NCBI RefSeq assembly: GCF_001400735.1 | Contig: NZ_LJPW01000064.1 | Location: forward strand, 1-64,000 | DNA: 64,000 nucleotides | Direction of reading: 5' to 3' | From: Pseudomonas caricapapayae | GTDB lineage: Bacteria > Pseudomonadota > Gammaproteobacteria > Pseudomonadales > Pseudomonadaceae | Part shown: piece after piece, positions 8,637 to 18,016 of the stretch | Layout: every line of letters starts with the position of its first letter | How positions within the stretch are numbered: the stretch's first letter is position 1 | The notes under the pieces: model-generated | What the model saw: the letters and a program-made list of their open reading frames with translations, nothing else | What the model was told of the DNA's origin: nothing | Database searches by the model: none | Program-made: the position numbers and the translations under genes

Positions 8637-10166
8637 ATGACCTCGTCGTTCAATTCTCTACAGAACTCGCAAGATTATGCGCAAACCTTGATTTCGCATT
8701 ATTCGGTTCTCGCGCAGTCTGCCGACAGCCAGTCGCTGCGGCATGATTTCGCACTGTCTGCTGTCAGACTCAGCAACTGCGAGGCAAGTCAGTTATTTCT
8801 GTTCGACGCTAACCACAAAAGCCTCTGTCTGGTAGCGGAAGTCGTTGACAGCGTTATCCAGCAAAGCGAGGGAAAAGCACCTGCGGATGACTACCAGGAT
8901 CAGCCGTTGCTGCAATTCTGTCTACTTCAGAACAGGGCGGTCAGCGTACCGGAAATCAGCAGCAGTCCTTACGTCACCAGCTTTCTACCTGTCCGGGCGA
9001 TGGAGTGGAGATCACTGTTGTGCATTCCGCTGCACAATCGCGGACAGGTGCCCGTTGGGCTGTTGGTATGTGTGAGCAGTCATCCTGGAGAGCTGGAAGG
9101 TTACACAGAATCACTAGCGGCACTGGGCTCATTCGTCATTTCACAACTGTCCCTCATGGAGTTGTCTGCCAAGCCTGCGGGCGCGATTCATCATTCGCGC
9201 AGACGCTCCGCACAGTCAGAGCGCTATGGGCTTACAGGGCGCAGTGCTGCCTTGGGCCGAACAATCCATCTTCTGAGCAAGATCCTCGACAGCACGTGCA
9301 CAGTATTGCTCACTGGCGAGACCGGAACGGGCAAAGAGGTTGTGTCTCGTGCTATCCACGAGCACGGACCTCGTGGGTCCAACGCATTTGTTGTACAGAA
9401 TTGCGCTGCATTTCCCGAGGCTTTACTGGAAAGCGAGCTGTTTGGCTATTGCAAGGGTGCCTTTACCGGCGCTGATCGAGATCGGCCCGGTCTGTTCGAA
9501 GTTGCTCATGGCGGCACGCTGTTACTCGACGAAATCGGCGATATGCCGATGCTGCTGCAAGCAAAGCTTTTGCGGGTGTTGCAGGAGGGCGAGATTCGTC
9601 CGCTGGGTGCCAACAAGGTTCGCAAGGTAAATGTGCGAATCATTGCGGCGACTCATCGTGATTTGCCGAAACTGATTGTAGAAGGACGCTTTCGTGAAGA
9701 CCTTTACTATCGTCTGGCGCAATTTCCTATTGAGCTCCCTCCGCTACGTCAACGCGTGGGTGATATCGAAATATTGGCCCGGCATTTTTCCGAAAACGCT
9801 TGTCAGCAGTCACAGCGAGATCCGGTGCAGTGGTCTCAAACCGCGTTGAGTGCATTATCGGAATACACCTTCCCGGGTAACGTTCGGCAGTTGAAGGGGT
9901 TCGTCGAACGTGCAGTATTGCTGTGCGAAGACGGAGAGTTGAAACCTGAACACTTTCCCATCCCGGCTCAATCAATAAGCCATTCGGCTGGCCTCTCGTT
10001 ACGCGAACGCATCGAGCAGTTCGAGCGCGGCGTCCTGCTTGAGTGTTTACGCGACAGCAACGGCAACCGGAGTCTTGCGGCACGCACTCTAGGCGTGTCT
10101 CGGCGCACCCTGCTTTATCGCCTGGCGCATCTGAAGATCGGTGCCGCTCATGGACGGCCTGATTAA
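8637..10166 (+). CDS. Sigma-54-dependent transcriptional activator of the type VI cluster (VasH-like)
   Basis: 509 residues from the ATG at 8637, one base after the tssH stop. An N-terminal GAF-like sensor region (about 20-180) is followed by an AAA+ domain with Walker A GETGTGKE near residue 227 and the GAFTGA loop near residue 275 that contacts sigma-54. Walker B LLLDEIGDMP and a C-terminal Fis-type helix-turn-helix (NRSLAARTLGVSRRTLLYR) follow. This matches VasH of Vibrio cholerae, encoded at the same place in its cluster. It probably activates hcp or other T6SS promoters with RpoN; no clear -24/-12 promoter is visible in this window. An in-frame extension to 8565 inside tssH is less likely. 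Confidence 0.93.
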   Translation: MTSSFNSLQNSQDYAQTLISHYSVLAQSADSQSLRHDFALSAVRLSNCEASQLFLFDANHKSLCLVAEVVDSVIQQSEGKAPADDYQDQPLLQFCLLQNRAVSVPEISSSPYVTSFLPVRAMEWRSLLCIPLHNRGQVPVGLLVCVSSHPGELEGYTESLAALGSFVISQLSLMELSAKPAGAIHHSRRRSAQSERYGLTGRSAALGRTIHLLSKILDSTCTVLLTGETGTGKEVVSRAIHEHGPRGSNAFVVQNCAAFPEALLESELFGYCKGAFTGADRDRPGLFEVAHGGTLLLDEIGDMPMLLQAKLLRVLQEGEIRPLGANKVRKVNVRIIAATHRDLPKLIVEGRFREDLYYRLAQFPIELPPLRQRVGDIEILARHFSENACQQSQRDPVQWSQTALSALSEYTFPGNVRQLKGFVERAVLLCEDGELKPEHFPIPAQSISHSAGLSLRERIEQFERGVLLECLRDSNGNRSLAARTLGVSRRTLLYRLAHLKIGAAHGRPD

Positions 10167-10215
10167 TCGCCGAATCACCATCGTTGCTTAACTTCTTGTC
10201 TGGAGACTTTTTCCA

Positions 10216-10470
10216 ATGAACGTTCATTGTTGGCGCACTGTGCCTTTTATGTTTGCTGCGGCGATTTGCGTGGGGGGATGCAATGGCCATTTCAGGTTCA
10301 GCGATGACCAATATCGCGCCTTGGGCAGCCCGGAACCCACCAGATTAATGGATGGATTGCAACAAAGCTTGCGCAACCGAAGCGAGATAACAGACTCATT
10401 ACGCGCTGATATCTCGGGCGTTGCCGCGCATCTGCCACCCCACTCGATGGTCGTGAGCAGCTATGAGTAG
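10216..10470 (+). CDS. Small putative lipoprotein in the type VI operon, function unknown
   Basis: 84 residues. The N-terminus has positive charge, a hydrophobic stretch (VPFMFAAAICV) and a lipobox-like VGGC ending at about residue 22, so the mature part would be a lipid-anchored peptide of about 62 residues. GGAG sits about 9 bases before the ATG. It lies between the activator gene and tssJ; its end overlaps the first in-frame ATG of tssJ. The mature part is charged and helical with no recognised domain. Its place beside the TssJ lipoprotein suggests a role at the outer-membrane side of the secretion complex, but that is inference. Confidence 0.7.
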   Translation: MNVHCWRTVPFMFAAAICVGGCNGHFRFSDDQYRALGSPEPTRLMDGLQQSLRNRSEITDSLRADISGVAAHLPPHSMVVSSYE

Positions 10471-10510
10471 CAGTTCTGTTCTGTCGCGGTCTCCATCAGG
10501 ATTCACAAGA

Positions 10511-11020
10511 ATGACTTCAATGAGTATCTGCGTGAGCCAAGTCAATCGGTCACTGCTGTTACTACTGTTGCTCATGCTCAACGGTTGTTCATCACTTTCG
10601 CCTTACTCAACGCAAACCCGTCTGGATATCAGGCTGAATGCAGACAATCAGCTTAATCCTGATGTCAATGGCAGACCCTCGCCCATTGTTCTCAAGGTGC
10701 TGGAGCTCAGGCGTCCGGTCACCTTTGCGAATATGGATTTCTTTTCGCTTTACCAGCGGACTGATCGGGTACTCGGGCCGGACCTGGTTGCAAGCGAAGA
10801 GTTTGAACTTCTCCCCGGAGACAGTATTGAACTGAAGCTGAAGCTGGATCACAGCAGTCATTACATCGGTGTACTGGCTGCCTATCGAAATCTGCCGGAA
10901 ACCCAATGGCGGCAGGTGATTCAGGTGCACCCCAAACAGCAGAATCGAGCCGTTCTCGTACTGGGTGAATCCGGTTTTTACCAGGCAGACACCCCGCATG
11001 ACGCAGGAAATCCGACATGA
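10511..11020 (+). CDS. tssJ: Type VI secretion outer-membrane lipoprotein TssJ
   Basis: About 169 residues from the ATG at 10511; an upstream in-frame ATG at 10463 would add 16 residues before the signal peptide. The chosen start gives a standard lipoprotein signal with a run of leucines and the lipobox LNGC. The mature part is a TssJ-like beta sandwich (segments RLDIRLNADNQLNPD and SPIVLKVLELR are typical). TssJ anchors the TssJLM membrane complex to the outer membrane and binds periplasmic TssM. Its stop overlaps the tssK start (ATGA). Confidence 0.93.
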   Translation: MTSMSICVSQVNRSLLLLLLLMLNGCSSLSPYSTQTRLDIRLNADNQLNPDVNGRPSPIVLKVLELRRPVTFANMDFFSLYQRTDRVLGPDLVASEEFELLPGDSIELKLKLDHSSHYIGVLAAYRNLPETQWRQVIQVHPKQQNRAVLVLGESGFYQADTPHDAGNPT

Positions 11021-12348
11021 ATTCGCACAAGGTTATCTGGCAGGAAGGCATGCTGCTGCGTCCGCAGCACTTTCAACATAATGATCGTTACTACGACCAT
11101 CAATTACGGACTCGTACTCAGTTGGCGGGAGCCTATAACTGGGGGTTTACAACCCTTGAAATTGATCCGCAATTTCTGGGTTCGGGGCAGATCGTACTTG
11201 CTCAGGCCTCGGGCATTCTCCCGGATGGCAGCGTGTTCGACATACGTGAGCGTCACACTCCATTGGCACTGGATATTCCTGCAAACACTTCAGATATGCC
11301 GGTTTACATAGCACTCCCGGCAATGGTGGGCAATTGCATCGAGGCACGCAGTCCCGAACAGCCCGAGGTGGTCGCACGCTTTACAGCCTACGCAGCTGAT
11401 GTCCTGGATTCGAATGCTGGAACAGACTGTTCTACCTCGGTGTTTTGCGCGCGTCCGGAGTTCCGTCTGTTGCTCGGAGAGCCGCAGGGAGAACATGCCT
11501 ACACCCTGCTCAAGCTGGGTCGTGTCCTTATCTGCAGCCCTGACAAGACAATAACGCTGGACGCTGGATTTTCACCTGCTTTCATCAGCGCCAGTGGTTC
11601 GCGCTACTTGATGTCGTGTCTCAAGGAAATTGTGGGTCTGCTACAGCATCGAGGAGATGTGATCGCAGAGCGTATCGGCGCATACGGCCAGGCGAGCGGT
11701 GCTGAGATGGGGGATTTCATGATGCTGCAACTGGTCAATCGCAATGCGTTGGTGCTTCAACACTATCTCGATATCCCGCATGTGCACCCCGAGGAGCTGT
11801 ACCGTGCGCTGTTGTCTCTTTTGGGCGAGCTGTCGACGTTCGGTGATGACAGCAGGCGACCTCGACTGGCGGGTAATTATCAGCACAGTGATCAGGGCGC
11901 AACGTTCAAACGTTTAATGCTCGCCATTCGACAGATGCTGTCGATGGTTATCGAGCAGCACGCGCAAGAGCTCGAGTTGCAGCCCAGGCAATATGGCGTT
12001 CTGGTGTCGCCTCGGGTTGATCGTGAGTTGCTGTGCGATGCCTCATTTGTCATTGCCGCTCGCGCAGATTGCGATGCCGAAGAGTTGCGTCTGCGATTGC
12101 CGTCGCACCTCAAGGTGGGTTCTGTGGAAAGTATTCGCGAACTGGTGGGTCTGCATTTGCCTGGTATGCGGCTGAGACCGCTGGCTGCGGCTCCGCGGCA
12201 GATACCGTTTCATGCCGCAAAGACCTATTTCATTCTTGATGTCGATGACCGGGAGCAGACCGGAATCAATAAGTCCGGGGGATTTGCTTTCCATGTATCA
12301 GGTGAGTTTCCTGGACTTGAGTTGCAGTTTTGGGCGATCCGAAATTGA
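11017..12348 (+). CDS. tssK: Type VI secretion baseplate-membrane connector TssK
   Basis: 443 residues, the TssK length. The N-terminus NSHKVIWQEGMLLRPQHFQ is the highly conserved TssK signature (shoulder domain), and the C-terminal part contains a conserved region near LKVGSVESIRELVGLHLPG. TssK trimers link the baseplate wedges to the cytoplasmic parts of TssL and TssM. Overlap with tssJ by 4 bp and a gap of 8 bp to tssL point to a single transcript. Confidence 0.98.
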   Translation: MNSHKVIWQEGMLLRPQHFQHNDRYYDHQLRTRTQLAGAYNWGFTTLEIDPQFLGSGQIVLAQASGILPDGSVFDIRERHTPLALDIPANTSDMPVYIALPAMVGNCIEARSPEQPEVVARFTAYAADVLDSNAGTDCSTSVFCARPEFRLLLGEPQGEHAYTLLKLGRVLICSPDKTITLDAGFSPAFISASGSRYLMSCLKEIVGLLQHRGDVIAERIGAYGQASGAEMGDFMMLQLVNRNALVLQHYLDIPHVHPEELYRALLSLLGELSTFGDDSRRPRLAGNYQHSDQGATFKRLMLAIRQMLSMVIEQHAQELELQPRQYGVLVSPRVDRELLCDASFVIAARADCDAEELRLRLPSHLKVGSVESIRELVGLHLPGMRLRPLAAAPRQIPFHAAKTYFILDVDDREQTGINKSGGFAFHVSGEFPGLELQFWAIRN

Positions 12349-12356
12349 GAAGTGTG

Positions 12357-13220
12357 ATGGGCATACAAAGCAGTCGCGAAGACCATGCCGTGACCGATGG
12401 CCCGGACAGTGTCTGGTCGGTCCATAGCGCGTTCACAAGCACCCACGATGCGAATCTTTTCGAAGGTCTGCAAGAGCGGTTGATCAACAACACCCGGCGG
12501 GTATCCGAAAAGCGGGTCAGTACCCATGTCAATCCGCTGGTTGCTGCTGCGAGCGAATTGCTGGCTCAGGTGGCAAGGCTGTCTGCAGCAGAAGAGGTTG
12601 GCGATATTGCGCTGCTGAACGTACAGCTATCGGACCAGGTCAAGCTGTTCGAGGCCAAGGGGCGGCACCACGCAATAGAAAATGATCAGCTGCTGACTGC
12701 ACGCTACGTGCTGTGTACGGTCGTGGATGAAGCTGTATTGAACACGCCTTGGGGCAGTGCGAGTGACTGGTCGAAGATCAGTCTGCTGAGCCGCTTTCAC
12801 AAGGAAACATTTGGCGGCGAAAAATTCTTTCAGCTCCTCGAAAAGCTTTCCGCCAACCCCTTCAGGCATCTGCCAATGCTCGAGCTGATGTACCTGTGTC
12901 TGGCGCTCGGTTTTGAAGGGAAATACCGCTCTCATCGGCTTAACGGCCATGAGCTGGAGGACATCCGCGACAGCCTCTATCGACAGATACGGCATGTGAG
13001 AGGCGACGTGTCCCACAGACTCTCGCCTCGCTGGCAGGGTCAGCAATCCACGGCTTCCGAGCGACTGCGGATCGTGCCTGTGTCGCTCGTTGTGCTGTTC
13101 ACTGTTATCAGCCTGGCCGTGCTGTATTCCGGATTTTCCTGGGTGCTCGGCGAGCAGCGTGAGGCCGTGCTCAATCCCTATCAGTCAGCGGGTCGGGCAG
13201 TGCTTGAGCTGCGGTCCTGA
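12357..13220 (+). CDS. tssL: Type VI secretion inner-membrane protein TssL (DotU-like)
   Basis: 287 residues from the ATG at 12357 (a GTG directly before it is also possible). The cytoplasmic domain has the DotU/TssL pattern (LTARYVLCTVVDEAVLNTPWG near residue 115, then SLLSRFHKETFGGEKFF). One C-terminal transmembrane segment (LVVLFTVISLAVLYSGF) is followed by a short tail. There is no peptidoglycan-binding OmpA-like extension. TssL forms the inner-membrane complex with TssM and contacts TssK. An in-frame TTG at 12330 inside tssK is not needed. Confidence 0.95.
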   Translation: MGIQSSREDHAVTDGPDSVWSVHSAFTSTHDANLFEGLQERLINNTRRVSEKRVSTHVNPLVAAASELLAQVARLSAAEEVGDIALLNVQLSDQVKLFEAKGRHHAIENDQLLTARYVLCTVVDEAVLNTPWGSASDWSKISLLSRFHKETFGGEKFFQLLEKLSANPFRHLPMLELMYLCLALGFEGKYRSHRLNGHELEDIRDSLYRQIRHVRGDVSHRLSPRWQGQQSTASERLRIVPVSLVVLFTVISLAVLYSGFSWVLGEQREAVLNPYQSAGRAVLELRS

Positions 13221-13221
13221 A

Positions 13222-16200
13222 ATGAGAGATGCAATGAAAATCCTGTTCAAAAAACTCATAACGCTGCTGTGCAGCACTTGGGCCTGGTCGCTGTTGTTGA
13301 TAGGTGTACTGGCCACGTGTATCTGGGTACTCGGTCCATTGTTGGCGGTGGCGGATAAAAGATTTTGGGCAAGTCCGATTGCGCGCCTGGTATCGATCAG
13401 TGCGTTGTTTCTGATCTGGGGCCTGGGCGTTGTATTCACCAACTGGCGCAGTGGTTTACAGAAAAAAAAGATCCAAGACAGCCCGGAAGGTCAAGAGCGT
13501 TTGCGTAAGTCCGTTGCCGTAGAAAAAGAGCGTCTGGAACTGGTCAGTCGTTTCAAGGATGCCTTGCGCGTGCTCAAGGATTCTGCTCTGTATGGCGAAT
13601 TGAGTGCCCGGAGCCGAACCGAGCTGCCCTGGTATGCACTGATCGGCCCGCAGGACAGCGGCAAGACCAGCCTGCTGAATTTTTCCGGGCTCGACTTCCC
13701 TCTCGACAGGCGCGGGCGCAAGTTGACGCACGATACGCGCAGCACTCTCAGTTGTGGCTGGTATTTTACCGAGCAGGCCATTTTACTGGACACATCGGGC
13801 CGTTATCTTGATCAGCCTGTACCAGAAGTGGACGGCGGCGCCTGGATGACCCTTCTGGGATTATTACGAGGCCGTCAACGCGCACATCCGCTCAGTGGCG
13901 TGCTGGTCACATTGCCAGTGGAATTCCTGTTTGACGAGCGTGACAGGCGTCTGGAAAAAGTTGCTGAAGATGTGCGCGCGCGCCTGGACGAAGCATTTCA
14001 GCAATTGCACGTTGATGTGCCGATTTATCTCGTGCTGACCAAGGCTGACTCGATAGCAGGTTTCGATGAATTCTTTGATCAACTGTCCCGTGAGGACAGT
14101 GAGCAGGTCCTTGGAGTCACGTTTCAAAAAGGTCAAAGCGGCACTGATAGCGATATTCTGTTTCAGGAATTTGAGGCGTTGTTGCAACGGCTTGGCAGTC
14201 AGGTCATCACTCGCATTCACCAGGAACGAGACAGCCAGCGGCGCGGCAAAATGCTTGAATTCCCTAATCTGCTTGGAGGCATCGCACACCGACTGGGTGT
14301 ATTTGTAGAGCTCGCCTTCTCCGGAAATCGCTATCAGCGCGCCAGTCAGTTTCGTGGGTTCTACCTGACCCGGGCGCCGCAACTTGCTCAGCACAATGCA
14401 TATAGTGGCGGGGAGGGCGATACTGAATTCCAGGTTGGAAACGCAAGGTTCATTCATGATCTGTTGCGACATGTGATTTTCCCTGAATCCGATCTTGCTG
14501 TTCTCAATAAAGAAGCGCGCAGAACGATTATGTGGCGTCAGAGGGCAGTGTATTGTACTGCGCTGTTGGTTTTATCTGTATTCGGTGTGTTATGGGCGAC
14601 CGGTTTCAATGCCAACCACGACAGGCTGGAAAAACTTCGTCTTCTGGGTGAGCAGTGGGTGCAACAACGCTCATCGCTCAACGCCGAGAATGATCTGCTG
14701 ACAATCCTCGACAGCCTGAACACTCTTCACCAGGCCTCTCAGGTATTTCCGGACACTAATGACGTTGCTGCGTATGAGCGCAGCGGCATTTATCAGGGCG
14801 AGCCTGCCAACGACGTCCTTTTGCGCGTTTATCATGCCGAGTTGCAGGGCCAGTTGCTGCCACGAGTGGCGCGGATGTTCGAAGCCCGCATAATGGACAG
14901 TCTGCAGGATCGCGAGCAATTGCTGGACAACCTGCGCGCTTACCTGATGCTGGTTCAGCGTGAACATCGGGTAACGTCTGCGTTGCAGGAGCGGGTTGCG
15001 GCTGACTGGTCAATTCGTTATGTAGGTCATGCTCAGGCTCAGCAGCAACTGAATCAGCATTTTGGGCGTTTGCTTGCACAGCCTTTTGCCTACCCGGTAA
15101 ACGAGGCATTAGTGGCGCAGGCTCGGCAGGTGCTGCGTAACGAATCCTTCGCCAATGTGGTTTATCGCGTACTGCGTGAAAAAGCGCGTGTACTTCCGGA
15201 CTACAGTCTGGCCCATCATACCGGGCCTCAGGTAAAACAGTTGGCCGGTACTGACTACCGAATTCCCGGACTCTATACTCGCCAAGGCTACGAGCAATAT
15301 TTCATTGCCCGTGGCACAGGCGTGGTGACTGAAATCATGCGTGACAACTGGGTTCTGGGTGAACGTGCACAGTACAGTGCACATCATCTGCGCGCACTGA
15401 TGGTCGAACTGGAAAAGTTGTACTTTCGTGATTACGCTGATCATTGGGCCGAAGCGATCGGCCGGGTTTCGTTGCAACCCTTTGAAGGACCCAGTCAGGC
15501 CGCAGTGCAGATGGCTGGTCTGACGGCAGCCCATTCGCCTTTGCTGCAGCTGCTGATCGAGGTGCGTGACAACACTCTTTTCCCGGTCCTCGCCGACGGT
15601 CTCGGTACTATGAGAGCCGAGGCTGACGAGGCAGCATCGAACCCTGTAGCGCTCGCCCGGGTTGCTGCGATTGGCGAGACGTTGCAGCAGGCGGTTACCG
15701 ACAATCTGCCCGCCACCGCAAAGCAGTCACTACAGCGTCGCTTCGATCCTTTACACCGCTTGCTGGATGACGACAAAGGCCCTGCCGCTGATCTGGTTAC
15801 GGCATTGAACGCCATCAATGAGTTACAGATGCAGATGGCTGCTCTGGGCCGCTCCGGTCAGCCTGACCTGGCTGCCTACGAGATGGCAATGGGACGTATG
15901 TCCGGACAGCGAGACGCGCTGAGCAACCTGCGCAACGCCGCAGCGGTTCTGCCACAGCCTCTGGGTGGCTGGTTCAACGGTTTGGCTGAAGATACGTGGA
16001 GCTTTGTGCTGTATCAGTCTCACCAGTACCTCAACCAACGCTACAAGGCCGAACTTTACAGTTTCTACGAACAGTCTCTCGCCAAACGTTATCCATTCCA
16101 TGCGCATAGCAGCAGTGACGTGGCGCTCAATGATTTTCGTGAGTTCTTCGGTGTTCAGGGTGTAGCAGAGCGCTTCTTCGATAGCTGCCTGAAGGCCTTT

Positions 16201-16728
16201 GTCAGCGGTGATCCCGGTCGTTACCGACTGCGCACCATTGATGGCTATAGTCTGCCGATGAGTCGCGCCTATCTGGATCAAATGGCGGGTGTCTATAAAA
16301 TTCGCAGAGGTTTTTTTGGCCACGGCACGACAGAGCCGCAGGTTCAATTCACCCTCGAACCCCACACCCTCGACCCAGGTGTGCGTCGCGCCGAGTTCCG
16401 GTTGGGAGATCAGTCCCTGGAGTATCGTCACGGGCCCATCGTGCCGACGCTGTTCAAATGGCCTGCCGATACTGAAGATGGACGTGCAAGTCTGGTAATG
16501 GAAGGCATGGTCGGTCGGCCTTTAGGCATTGAAAAGAATAACGGCCCATGGTCGCTGTTCCGCCTCATTGACCTGATGCAGACCGAGCCTGTGAAGGGGC
16601 GTGATGTTCTAATGCTCAAAGCCGATGTGGGGGGGATGCGCGCCAACTATTTGCTGTCGGGGCAGCGGGCACCCAATCCGTTCGATATGAGTGCGTTGCG
16701 CGATTTTCGCATGCCTGCGCAGCTTTGA
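13222..16728 (+). CDS. tssM: Type VI secretion inner-membrane protein TssM (IcmF-like)
   Basis: About 1168 residues from the ATG at 13222, one base after tssL; a second ATG at 13234 is equally possible. Two N-terminal membrane segments lie within residues 15-75 and a third around residue 440. Between them is a cytoplasmic GTPase-like domain with an intact Walker A (GPQDSGKTS near residue 142). The long periplasmic part ends in the domain that binds TssJ. TssM spans the envelope and forms the transmembrane channel. Upstream in-frame codons (to 13090) overlap tssL and are not convincing. It is the last gene of the visible cluster. Confidence 0.96.
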   Translation: MRDAMKILFKKLITLLCSTWAWSLLLIGVLATCIWVLGPLLAVADKRFWASPIARLVSISALFLIWGLGVVFTNWRSGLQKKKIQDSPEGQERLRKSVAVEKERLELVSRFKDALRVLKDSALYGELSARSRTELPWYALIGPQDSGKTSLLNFSGLDFPLDRRGRKLTHDTRSTLSCGWYFTEQAILLDTSGRYLDQPVPEVDGGAWMTLLGLLRGRQRAHPLSGVLVTLPVEFLFDERDRRLEKVAEDVRARLDEAFQQLHVDVPIYLVLTKADSIAGFDEFFDQLSREDSEQVLGVTFQKGQSGTDSDILFQEFEALLQRLGSQVITRIHQERDSQRRGKMLEFPNLLGGIAHRLGVFVELAFSGNRYQRASQFRGFYLTRAPQLAQHNAYSGGEGDTEFQVGNARFIHDLLRHVIFPESDLAVLNKEARRTIMWRQRAVYCTALLVLSVFGVLWATGFNANHDRLEKLRLLGEQWVQQRSSLNAENDLLTILDSLNTLHQASQVFPDTNDVAAYERSGIYQGEPANDVLLRVYHAELQGQLLPRVARMFEARIMDSLQDREQLLDNLRAYLMLVQREHRVTSALQERVAADWSIRYVGHAQAQQQLNQHFGRLLAQPFAYPVNEALVAQARQVLRNESFANVVYRVLREKARVLPDYSLAHHTGPQVKQLAGTDYRIPGLYTRQGYEQYFIARGTGVVTEIMRDNWVLGERAQYSAHHLRALMVELEKLYFRDYADHWAEAIGRVSLQPFEGPSQAAVQMAGLTAAHSPLLQLLIEVRDNTLFPVLADGLGTMRAEADEAASNPVALARVAAIGETLQQAVTDNLPATAKQSLQRRFDPLHRLLDDDKGPAADLVTALNAINELQMQMAALGRSGQPDLAAYEMAMGRMSGQRDALSNLRNAAAVLPQPLGGWFNGLAEDTWSFVLYQSHQYLNQRYKAELYSFYEQSLAKRYPFHAHSSSDVALNDFREFFGVQGVAERFFDSCLKAFVSGDPGRYRLRTIDGYSLPMSRAYLDQMAGVYKIRRGFFGHGTTEPQVQFTLEPHTLDPGVRRAEFRLGDQSLEYRHGPIVPTLFKWPADTEDGRASLVMEGMVGRPLGIEKNNGPWSLFRLIDLMQTEPVKGRDVLMLKADVGGMRANYLLSGQRAPNPFDMSALRDFRMPAQL

Positions 16729-16771
16729 TGCCGTTCAGGTTGGCATTTGCGCTCGACGCCGGCCTGACCTT

Positions 16772-17230
16772 TCAACCAAGCAGCTTAACCAGACTCGGCT
16801 CAATCGCATCTGGACCCACCTCAAGCAGCGCCAGCGTTACCGGCAGCTTGAAACGCCGCCGTCCGGCGCTGCCTGGATTCAGATACAGCGTATCGCCGCG
16901 CCAATCGATGAGGGGTTTGTGCGAGTGGCCGGTCACGACCAGTTTCACGCTGTCATCCAGCAGCGCTGGAACGTCGGCGATGTCGTGGACCAGCAGGACT
17001 TGCCAGCCCTCGATGTCGAAACGCAGGTGATCGGCGATGTTTTTTGCCCACTCGGCATCCATGTCGTTGTTGCCGCGCACGATGTGCAGTGGGGCGATGG
17101 CGGTCAGTTGCTCGACGATGTCCTGGCTGCCGATGTCACCGGCATGGATGATCTGTGCGCAGCCCTGTAGCGCAGCGATGGCTTCAGGACGGAGCAGTCC
17201 GTGGGTGTCGGAAATCACGCCAACTTTCAT
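16772..17230 (-). CDS. Metallophosphoesterase, YfcE/MJ0936 family
   Basis: 152 residues. It shows the full set of calcineurin-like phosphoesterase motifs of the small YfcE/MJ0936 group: D-x-H (SDTHG near residue 8), GD (HAGDIGS near 31), GNND (RGNNDMD near 53), and GHSHKP near 102. Family members hydrolyse phosphodiesters with Mn or Ni, and the physiological substrate is usually unknown. GAGG lies a few bases before the ATG. It converges with tssM and follows the HisRS-like pseudogene by 77 bp on the same strand. Confidence 0.9.
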   Translation of the reverse strand: MKVGVISDTHGLLRPEAIAALQGCAQIIHAGDIGSQDIVEQLTAIAPLHIVRGNNDMDAEWAKNIADHLRFDIEGWQVLLVHDIADVPALLDDSVKLVVTGHSHKPLIDWRGDTLYLNPGSAGRRRFKLPVTLALLEVGPDAIEPSLVKLLG

Positions 17231-17307
17231 ATGGTGGCCTCGGGTCTGGGGCAGTTAGAAGCGCAGTGTAACGCGCTGCGCCTCTACGGCCAGTTACAGG
17301 ATGGTCG

Positions 17308-17944
17308 TTATTGGCTGCATCCAAGCGCCAATACCAGCCGCTCCAGTCCGATGCCAAACCCGGCCCCCTCTCGATAGGCTCCGCCGCCGACCACCTGTTG
17401 CTGTGCGCCCAGGCGTGAGCAGCGTACCTCGAAGCCGTTGCCGTTCAGGTAGTAACTCAGGCCGCGTTTGACGGCAGTATTGAGTTCATAGTCCAGCCCT
17501 AGCGAGTCAAGAAAACCCGTGCAGATGGCCTGGCTGCGTTGCAAGGCCTGCTGCGGTGACGGGCCGAGGATTTCCAGCCCCAGCTGGGTGAATTCGCGGT
17601 AGCGTCCGGCTTGTGGGCGCTCGTAGCGATAACAGCGTGCCACGTAGAAAAACAGCGCCTCACGACGACCGTCCAGTAGTGCTTCGCTGCGTTCCTGAAA
17701 CAGCGCCGTGGCTTCGGGTATCAGGCAACAGGCGCGCCCGGCCTTGTCCTCGAAAGCCCACATCTGGCCGATGATTTCGCTGCCGCCGGCTTTTTCGATA
17801 AAAGTGTCCTGGCCCCATAAGGCCGGCACTATCGCTTCCTCAGCTCCGGCTTCGATGAAGATAGCTCCGGAAACGGTTTTCTGTGTCACGCAGGATTGCA
17901 GCTTCTGTTCCGGTCACGATGCGTGTTCCGCGTAGCATGGTCAT
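17308..17944 (-). pseudogene. Compact histidyl-tRNA-synthetase-like paralogue broken by a +1 frameshift
   Basis: The 3' frame (17308 to about 17850) has class II HisRS features. These are motif 2 (RYERPQAGRYREFTQ), a HisA-like loop (RGLSYY, where real HisRS has RGLDYY) and motif 3 (GFGIGLERLVLAL). The start of the protein, MTMLRGTRIVTGTEAA, lies in another frame from the ATG at 17944 with a GGAG ribosome-binding site. Joining FRSYLH to EAGAEEAIVPALW needs removal of one C near 17854, which would give about 211 residues. At that size it lacks the anticodon-binding domain, so it is a HisRS/HisZ-type paralogue rather than the housekeeping enzyme. A GTG at 17889 could start a shorter protein. Decay, sequencing error and recoding cannot be told apart here. 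Confidence 0.8.
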
Positions 17945-17971
17945 GGGTGATGATCTCCGGTTTTTTCAGGC

Positions 17972-17997
17972 AATAAAAAAGGCGCCATAAGCGCCTT
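17972..17997 (-). terminator. Intrinsic terminator in the leader of the HisRS-like gene
   Basis: Read on the - strand, a 7-bp stem AAGGCGC/GCGCCTT (arms at 17991-17997 and 17979-17985) with a 5-base loop is followed by TTTTTTATT. It sits between a histidine-rich leader peptide (18017-18121) and the ATG of the HisRS-like gene at 17944. That is the arrangement of a ribosome-controlled attenuator. Without attenuation it would simply block transcription of the gene it precedes. Confidence 0.8.
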
Positions 17998-18016
17998 GGT
18001 CGGTTTCACTGATGGG

